Assembly (NCBI GenBank): GCA_003427395.1
Contig: BFEA01000006.1
Coordinates: 7,344,717 to 7,380,832 of the forward strand
Direction of reading: 5' to 3'
Length of the DNA stretch: 36,116 nt
DNA from: Chara braunii
Taxonomy: Eukaryota; Streptophyta; Charophyceae; Charales; Characeae
The translations under genes and the position numbers were made by a program. The notes under the pieces are model-generated. The model ran no database searches. It saw only the letters and a list, made by a program, of their open reading frames with translations, and was not told where the DNA came from. This document shows positions 29,434 through 36,116 of this stretch, one piece after another. The first letter of the stretch is position 1; each line of letters starts with the position of its first letter.

Positions 29434-31140
29434 CTACGCCCTTTGCCTATTTCTCTGCAAACGATAACATTCCTGCACAACGTGCCCAGGCTTTTGACAA
29501 TGCAGGCACACGCCCAGTTTGGATCTTCTCTCCCATTCCTTTTTACCAATGTAGAGGGCTTCCCAAGGCTTAGTGGAAGCATCCTCCGGCTTCTCAGGGA
29601 TCTTTGCATTCTTGGGGAGGTGTTTTATAGTTCCCCTACCTGAACCACAGTTAGGCCCCTTGCTTGAAGCAATCTTTTTAAAGGCATTGCATTTCTCTTC
29701 GGTATTTATGTCAGACTCAAGGGCTGATGTAGAACAGCCCACGTCAGAGTCCGACTCTAGATCGTCATCTAGAGTCAGATCACCCGCATAGGACTGATCC
29801 TCAGCCTCCCGATGTTCATGCAGGGCAAGCTGGTTGCTGCTTTCGTACCGCTTGAGTCGTGAGGTTCTACCTGCAGCAGGTGTCTTCGTACGCCTGGCAA
29901 GGTCCTTGGCTTCTAGATTGACTAGATACGTCAGTAGCTCACATCAGGTCGTATGGTCCTTGAGTCCTAGCCGGGAGACATAGTCTTCAGGGGCCACTCC
30001 CATTACTACATCCATGCAAGACACGTCAGTCCATCCCAGGTTTGGAGTAGTGAACTCACCAGTTAAGTGCTGCTCCAAAGCCTGCATGGAAGTCCTCCAC
30101 TTTTGGCCTTTGAGGGCCTCAAGTTGTAGCCTTGCCTTGAGCGCAGCGTGCTTATCTTGATACCGTGCGATGAGGAGGTCCTCAAGGGTATGTACAGGAG
30201 TTACTTTCAGCCACTCAGTCAAGTCAATCCTCTCATTACCTGCAGTAACAGCTAGGAGTTCTATGAAACTCTGTATGGCGGGCTCAATATTTGTGCCCAT
30301 GATCATGCTTCGGTCTTCCTGCGGTGTTCGCAGTACGTCGAAGTATGAGCGCATGGAGCTGATCCAAGAGGTGATGTCCCCCTTCCCGTCGTACTTGGAC
30401 GGCAGTGTGGCCGCCCTCTTGTCCACTACGGGACCGCTGTATTGTATGCCAGTAAGAACTGCGGCTTTTTGGGCTGATGTTCCTGCATTTGGGACTGGGA
30501 CCAGTGCAGAACTGTCGGCGCTGCCGTTTGAGGAGCTGGCACCGGTTCCCACGCTCGTCACAGTTCCACTTGCTCTCGACATGAGGACTGTGTTAGGGTG
30601 AGAGACTGGGACTGCAGCAGGTCGAGGATTAGGAGGACCGGGGGCAGGCAGTTGGGACTGTTTGAGGCTGACTATCTCAGCCTGCAGCTCTTGGTTCCAC
30701 TGCTGTAGAGCTGTCATGCGAGACTCAAGATCTTCCAAGGTCCGCAATTGAACCAAGGCTGCTACGACAGCAGCTAGCTTCTCTTGGAACCGGTCATCAC
30801 TAGATTCCAGAACCTCGAGGAGGGCCACTTGTGTAGCAATACTTGTGGCTTTGGATGCTGCCTCTGCCTTCCTCTCTTTGTGCATTGCGTCCTCATAAAG
30901 TTTCTGAAAGAAAGGTTTCTCGCTCTCGGCCGCTGCGTCCAGCATGGCCTTCCATTGCTCGGATGTGATGTCTGCCATGCTAGAGGATGGGGTGTCAATA
31001 TATCTCTCAAGAGGGGTCCGCACTTTGCTAAAGTTTGGACGAACACTCCTCTTACCCCTCCTCACACTCTCAAAAAGAATACCTTCACTCTCCTTTCTCT
31101 CTCTTTCCGCGTTCTGTGCACGCGTCTCAATGCTGGACAT
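29434..31140 (-). pseudogene. Gag with zinc knuckle, one in-frame TGA
   Basis: The start chosen is ATG at 31140 (MSSIETRAQNAERERKESEG); an upstream in-frame start at 31212 adds 24 residues. A coiled-coil-like helical part (LEDLESRMTALQQWNQELQA) is followed by a Pro/Ser-rich spacer. The gag domain includes KYDGKGDITSWISSMRSYFD, LTEWLKVTPVHTLEDLLIAR and ALEQHLTGEFTT. TGA at 29946-29944 interrupts the frame, which then continues unchanged (CELLTYLVNLEAKDLARRTK) through an acidic segment to the knuckle CLHCQKPGHVVQEC. That is a perfect C-x2-C-x4-H-x4-C. The stop is TAG at 29436-29434. Pol follows in another frame. Apart from the TGA the gag looks complete. Confidence 0.88.
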
Positions 31141-31212
31141 AGGTAGTTCAGATAAAAGAAAATCAGATAAATCACAAAGAGCAGAAGGTAGAACTCCTAG
31201 CCGGAGTGGCAA

Positions 31213-32173
31213 TTCATTTGGACTTAGAGAATGACATTCACGCAGCAGAAAAAAATAAGTAATTAAATAAAAACAAATAAAAGAGAGGACTGACTTAACG
31301 AACGGGCCCGATCAGATTAGCTGGAGATCCCCTCTTGTCTAATCTGACAAGGAACATGTACCACAATAAGTCAGCCGAAGAAAACTAACTGCAGCAATGG
31401 AGATTTCGAGGGTGCCGACGGTCGCCGAGCCAGACGCGGGGCAGTATGTGAGAACATGCAGTAAGACCAGTCAAGATCCCCTTGAAAGGAATCTCCTTAC
31501 TAGCCGTATGTCCCCCAAATTCAGCACAGCAAAGAGATGCATTGACGGCAACAGATTTGGGTCCTAAAGGTCCGGTCCCATTGGGCCTGGTCCCACTGAG
31601 TCCTGAAGGGTCCCAAGTAGGTCGTGGACCAGGACCAACGAGATAGGTGTACCAACTCAGTCCCAAACTGCCCCTACCATACTGAAACGGAAAAGACAAC
31701 TTTCAGCAAGAACTTACCCCTACAGCCGTTCAGAAGTGAAAAGACAATGCACCGTAGAAAGATATGTCATTGAGAACAAGATACATCATCCATCCATCCA
31801 TCAGGTGAGAAAGCAATCCACATGCTCACACACACAACCACGACCGCAGAGAAGAGGAAGAGAGCCCAGCACACCCCAACAGGCCATGAAGCACCAAGCA
31901 ACCTCCCACGGGCATAACCAGGTCACACGGCACTTACCTTTGAGGCCTGGCCTCCAAAGATGGATAACGACTCACCCCCCTCTCTCATAGGTCCTCCTGA
32001 CCCCTAGCTACCACTACACGAAGTGTCCTAGCATGACTAAGAGGGCCTCCCTACACCCCTGTTACAACGCCAGATCCTCCGTCGATGTCTGAAGACCGAA
32101 GTAGCAACTTAGCTCTAACCTAATTTGGAATTAGGCTTAGGGTGACTAACACCTCTCGCCAGCAAGTAAGTCC
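31213..32173 (-). other. 5' leader of the minus-strand retrotransposon
   Basis: About 960 bases between PBS and gag carry no recognised gene. A GC-rich stretch near 31560-31640 has repeated GGTCC/GGACC phrases that could fold. A packaging signal would be expected here, but none can be identified by eye. Confidence 0.5.
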
Positions 32174-32185
32174 GCTCCGATACCA
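32174..32185 (-). promoter_or_regulatory. Primer binding site for initiator-Met tRNA
   Basis: On the minus strand, TGGTATCGGAGC matches the usual plant retrotransposon PBS TGGTATCAGAGC with one mismatch. It starts two bases after the LTR end ...GTAACA. Minus-strand DNA synthesis would begin here. Confidence 0.85.
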
Positions 32186-32344
32186 ATTGTTACGATCCTC
32201 GTCCTTTCCTGTTACATGCCCAGTTGGGCGATGTACATATAAAACCCGAGGATCCGCAATGTGAGAAAAAGGACTGAATGGACAATGCAGTGCAAGTAGA
32301 ATCTCAACAGGCACTGTACATTCTGATACATACAAACATGGTGC

Positions 32345-32350
32345 TTTATA
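32345..32350 (-). promoter_or_regulatory. LTR TATA box
   Basis: The minus strand reads CACTATAAAGCACC about 160 bases before the LTR end, a good pol II TATA box for a U3 promoter. Transcription would start about 25-30 bases downstream, near 32318. Confidence 0.6.
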
Positions 32351-33379
32351 GTGCAGGGAAGACTTGGATACAAGTCCTGACTTGACCGAAACTGACCTCT
32401 ATCATGTTGTGCAAGATAGCGTAGCAGAAGGCTAGAATACCAATGACTAGCCTAATCAATGTTGCAACGCAGACCCAACATACATCATTCTCATCACAAA
32501 GTGTGAAGGGAGCCTGGCACTATACACAGGAAGAGGCGCCAGGTCCAGATCATGCACAGACGAAGAGGAGGGAAACACATGAAGAAGAGGAGGGGGGAGA
32601 TGGGAAAGTTGTCAACACCAAGTCTTTGTTACAACTCCCAAATAATCCCTCGTCAAAATGTCTGAAGTCCAATGTCGAGTCTGGATCCAAATGTCACCAA
32701 GCTCTCTCTCTCTCTCTCATAGTCTGCTGATGCAGTGAAGTCAGGTAGCAAGAGGGTGAGATGGAGATGGTGGACTGAGAAGAGGAAGATGAACTACTCT
32801 CTCTCTCTCATATGCCAGGTACTAACCTGTGAAGTTGGCGCTGTGCTGCAGGCACCTCGAAGGTGAAGCTGGAGCAATCGCGCTGCAGGTAAGTCCCTCT
32901 GGCCTCCGCCCAATCTCTCTCTCTATAGTACTATAGCTGCTATGGCGCCCAGCGCTGAAGACTACAGCTAACGCTACTAGTGCCCAGCGCTGAAGACTAC
33001 TTCTAACGCTACTACTACTCCTGCAGCGCTCCTCCAGAGTGCTGCTGCCGAATCCTGAGGATTACCTCCTGCCTCCTGAACTGCACGTGAAGTACCTGGG
33101 AAGTACCTAGGAACTACCTGCAGCCTGCAGGGCGGGCCAGTCTTATATAGTGCTGGCCCATCCAGGAGGCTGCTCTTGCCAATGCCAAAACGTGCCAGAC
33201 CCTGGGTTTGAAGCTCAAACAAAGGTTGCCTTGAAAATAGGCCAAAAGTGGCCTGAGCTAAAACCCTGGTCTGGTGCCTGAGTTTCAGGGCAGGTCGATC
33301 TTACGAGGGCCTGAAAATGGCCCTCTGTTTCAGGCTGAAAAGACTCAGGGCCGGAAAGGCCCTGATTTACGCTGAAACG

Positions 33380-33520
33380 ACACAGGGCCTGTAGGCCCTT
33401 GTTTTCAGGCTTTCAGGCTGAAAATGACACAGGGCCTGTAGGCCCTTGTTTTCAGGCTTTGAGGCTGAAAACAACACGGGGCCTGTAGGCCCTTGTTTTC
33501 AGGCTTTCAGGCTGAAAACA
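33380..33520 (-). repeat. 47-bp tandem repeat, three copies
   Basis: ACACAGGGCCTGTAGGCCCT starts at 33380, 33427 and 33474 (ACACGGGGCC in the last), an exact period of 47. Each unit contains the palindromic GGGCCTGTAGGCCC and a CAGGCTTTCAGGCTG phrase. The plus LTR copy at 14131-14250 has a looser version. Confidence 0.9.
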
Positions 33521-35124
33521 ACACGGGCCTGAAAATGGCCCGTGCAGCCTGTTGCAGGCGCAGCATGTAACATTCCCAAAGTGCAAATTCACAATGAAAG
33601 ACAATGCCACCCAATTGCGAAAGAAATGAAAGCACTTGAAAAGAGATAGAGACCAAAGAAGAGAGAAGGAAGAAGAAGAAGAAGATGAAGAAGATGTACA
33701 CCAGCAAGACCAATGACAAATCCCCCTTCTCTCTCCACCTTCCTCCTCCTCCTTCACTTCGCCAATCTTGTTCTTCTCCCAATAATAATAATAACAATGA
33801 GTGGATGAACCAGAATCAATGTCCGAAGTTCCCTCTTACTGCTGACATTCCGAAGTTTCCTCTTACTGCTGGCATCACAATAGGTCCACCATAGCTATGG
33901 CTTCCCCCCTTCTTCGACCTCTCACATGCCTAGGCTATGGCGGACTACTGAGGGCCCTGCCCTCCTGTGCAAAGTACAACGCAAAGCAGCTATGTCGCTG
34001 CACTCCTTTCCAAAGGACAGCCCAAAGCAGCTATGCCGCTGCTGACTAAGCCGCCATGCCTGGCTCTGCCTCGAGCTTCCTTGGTGCCACACTACCCCAA
34101 CTGAGGCCTTCCAAATGCAGCGCCCAACAAGGTGATGAAGATGGTGTCCACCATAGCCAGGTACGTACCTCGCCACTCTCCTCCTTTGCCCCCTTCTTCC
34201 TCCTCCTCAGGCTGGGCTGCTCGCTAGCCAGGCTGAGCACCCAGCTGCTCGTCACCTCCAGGCAGCGCTGCCGATGTCCAGCGCTTGGCTTCAGCAGCAT
34301 GTTGCCAATCCTTGCATAACGCAAATCAGGAGCGGCTTGCTCCTCCGGAAGATATAGTGGCCTACTGGCGTCTTGGGCGGTGACTTCCTAGGCCAAGCGG
34401 CCTCCCAGCAACCGGTACCTCCTCCCTTTCAGAGGGAAAAATCATTGCAGGCTCTGCTATCGTCCGGACAGGCCCTAGAGTCGGGCTACTTCGACTGGTA
34501 CCGGCCTACCTCTAACCTACCGCTACTGGGCCTCTAAAAATGCCAACTTTTTGTCTTCTTCTGCTCGGCCTCCAGTACCCGACACTTCTACCACTACTTG
34601 AGTGGTACCGGCCTACCTGCTACTTGAGTGTTTTCCCTGCTGCTCTAAGTGTCGCGGGCCTACGCCCGCTACTTGAGTGTTTTCCCCACTGCAACCCTCA
34701 AAGTCACGGCCACAGGTAAGTACCGGCCCTGCGGGGCCTTTCAACCAACAAGTACCCTTGCGGGTCACACACGCACTCAGCCAACAAGCACTCGGACAGG
34801 CACGCATACACACACAGACTTGGAAACCACAGCAGAATGCGGGAATCTCAGCAAGGCATTCATTTCAGTGGCAAATCCCAGAAATAAGCAGTGTTCTCAG
34901 TCTGTGTTTTGGCGGTTCATTACAAAAGCAACGGAATTTCGAAATAAAAAAATGAAGAAAATCAAAAATTTCCTGAGTGGGGATCCGGGCCGCCCGGTTG
35001 ACCGGCAGGGGCCTGGGGGAGGTCCCGGGCGGCCTTGCCGGGCGGGGCACCCGGTTGGGTGCCGGGCCACCCCAGCGCACTTTCTTCTTTTTTTTTTTTT
35101 TTTTTTTTTACATGTCGGTGTGTG

Positions 35125-35129
35125 TTGTC

Positions 35130-35162
<33 letters not shown>

Positions 35163-35230
35163 CGAGGTGGGAGTGAATAGCTTGAGCTCTTAGGGGTGTG
35201 TGTGTGCATGAGAGAGAGAGAGAGAGAGGT
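35125..35230. repeat. Compound microsatellites (TG)n(AG)n, twice
   Basis: (TG)n followed by (AG)n at about 35127-35162, and again at 35193-35228. Confidence 0.9.
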
Positions 35231-35314
35231 TCGAATGTGGATCAATATTGGCCATGTTCAAATGATTATGCTGCTGAAGAACTCAAAGATTTCCTGCAAG
35301 TTGTCAGTCTGTAA

Positions 35315-35440
35315 GTCTTCTTCTTCTTCTCCATCTTACCAGTCTTCTTCTTCTTCTTCTTCTCCATCTTATCAGTCTTCTTCTTCTTCTTCTTCTTCTT
35401 CTTCTTCTTCTTCTTCTTCTTCTTCTTCTTCTTCTCGTCA
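35315..35440. repeat. (TTC)n trinucleotide array with CAG/CCATC interruptions
   Basis: TTC repeats are broken by TCCATCTTACCAG and TCCATCTTATCAG phrases at regular steps near 35329 and 35361, then about twenty units run uninterrupted to near 35434. Poly-Ser/poly-Lys frames here are artefacts. Confidence 0.9.
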
Positions 35441-35454
35441 GTCTTCTTCATTTT

Positions 35455-36116
35455 TTGTCAGTCTTATTCTTCTTCAGAATTAAAGGGTCGATAACATGCA
35501 TGCAGCAGACATCAGAGCAGCAGGCAACAAACATGCAGACCGACCATGCATTCAGCACACAGCAGGCAACATACATTCAGACACCCCCCCAACCCCAGCA
35601 CCCCCCACCAGACCAACCCCCCCACTTCCCCCCCCAAACCCAAAATTTTATTGCAGATTTGGGGTCCTCTCGCCGAGCGTAGAACGACCCCGGTTTCAAA
35701 AAAAAAANAAAAAAAATTTTGGGCGTTTTTTTGGCCCAACCGGTTTACCCGGGCCCAACCGGGCGGGCCCAGCCCGGCCAGGCAGGCCCGGCCGGGCAAC
35801 GTCCTCACTCAGAAAATTTCAGCTACTTGGCAAATCGATTCCGGATTTGCAAAAAACGAATTTGTGCAAAGAGGGAATTTCGAATTTTCAGAAATGCATT
35901 CACACTCCGATTATTGACACTTGTCTTGCATGCAAACAGCGATACAGCAACTGGCGACATGCGCCCTGACAGCACTTAAGATATCGTAACCAGATATGAG
36001 TTCTCTTCAACTGGCTATGGCGACTGGGCGCCCACACAACTCACTGTTCGCACTCTGGATCACCCTGGATGTCCCACACNCAACACTCAGTATCATNCGC
36101 AACANACACACACNCT
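35455..36116. other. No gene recognised; low-quality contig end
   Basis: A C-rich stretch lies at 35580-35640, followed by the GC-rich repeat described above. Isolated Ns near 36080-36114 mark the end of a draft contig. Confidence 0.5.

Larger units (their letters stand above)
25366..34924 (-). mobile_element. Ty3/gypsy (chromovirus-like) retrotransposon with very long 5' LTR
   Basis: Read on the minus strand: 5' LTR (34924-32188), tRNA-type PBS (32185-32174), leader, gag (31140-29434), protease, RT, RNase H and integrase with a chromodomain-like tail (to 25366). Domain order and motifs are those of Ty3/gypsy. Damage seen: an in-frame TGA in gag, a TAG in protease, a small deletion with frameshift in RT, a 446-bp tandem duplication across RNase H, and frame changes in integrase. 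No 3' LTR was found beyond 25366, so the element is 3'-truncated. Confidence 0.88.
32188..34924 (-). repeat. 5' LTR, about 2.7 kb
   Basis: The 3' end is fixed by the PBS: on the minus strand the LTR ends GATCGTAACA. The 5' end is inferred at TGTAATGAACC (34924), because homology with the plus-oriented copy begins there (TGTCATGACC at 12665) and TG...CA ends result. It contains a TATA box, a 47-bp tandem repeat (33380-33520), (TC)n tracts and, on the opposite strand, CAGGTAAGT at 32886-32894 and 34713-34721. If the outer end is misplaced the LTR could be shorter; TGTTAC at 33570 is another possible end. Confidence 0.65.
34975..35815. repeat. GC-rich inverted repeats with T-run and A-run neighbours
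   Basis: ATTTCCTGAGTGGGGATCCG followed by GGCCGCCCGGTTGACCGG (about 34967-35005) is matched in inverse by the 35700-35818 stretch (read on minus: ATTTTCTGAGTGAGGAC, then GCCCGGTTGGGCCCGGG). The left copy is followed by a T-run (35084-35109), and the right one is preceded by an A-run with one N (35698-35716). They look like two inverse copies of one repeat. Confidence 0.55.

Noticed and set aside
35196-35483. Serine-rich open frame
   Set aside because: Translation of the (TTC)n array.

Overview
This is eukaryotic nuclear DNA from a draft assembly: it has a 617-base run of N, scattered single Ns, long homopolymers and microsatellites. It carries a plant-type U6 snRNA sequence and several decayed Ty3/gypsy (chromovirus-like) LTR retrotransposons. 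I infer a green-lineage host with a repeat-rich genome, plausibly a charophyte alga such as Chara. That is an inference, not a demonstrated identification. I see no intact single-copy host gene. Two stretches look coding but unassigned: a possible terminal exon near 11.4 kb and broken reading frames at 19.7-21.4 kb.

Layout. 1-95: U6 snRNA-like sequence. 0.1-2.6 kb: no gene. 2.6-3.5 kb: an array of about twelve short hairpins whose loop is conserved while the stems change with compensating substitutions. 3.8-4.45 kb: a second array of nested hairpins, with relatives at 18.2-18.4 kb. 6.37-9.9 kb: decayed plus-strand Ty3/gypsy pol with no gag. 10.6-11.0 kb: microsatellites around a long inverted repeat. 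12.67-14.62 kb: partial plus-strand copy of a very long LTR. 15.34 kb: 3' half of a U6 RNA followed by A13. 15.4-17.9 kb: hairpin-dense non-coding DNA with two type III hammerhead ribozyme motifs on the minus strand, one with all core residues present, about 297 nt apart. 21.5-24.6 kb: plus-strand gag-protease part of the same broad retroelement group. 25.4-34.9 kb: minus-strand Ty3/gypsy element with integrase, RNase H (internally duplicated), RT, protease, gag, PBS and a roughly 2.7-kb 5' LTR. 34.9-36.1 kb: GC-rich inverted repeats and microsatellites.

How it fits together. The protein-coding content is retrotransposon polyprotein: gag packages RNA, protease processes the polyprotein, RT/RNase H makes cDNA and integrase inserts it. 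Every copy seen here is broken by stops, frameshifts or deletions. The non-coding part is the more unusual: structured repeats that look selected or copied as RNA folds. These are hammerhead ribozymes in tandem-like units (retrozyme-like), covarying hairpins, and a recurrent exact 5' splice-site-like 9-mer (CAGGTAAGT) inside the repeats.
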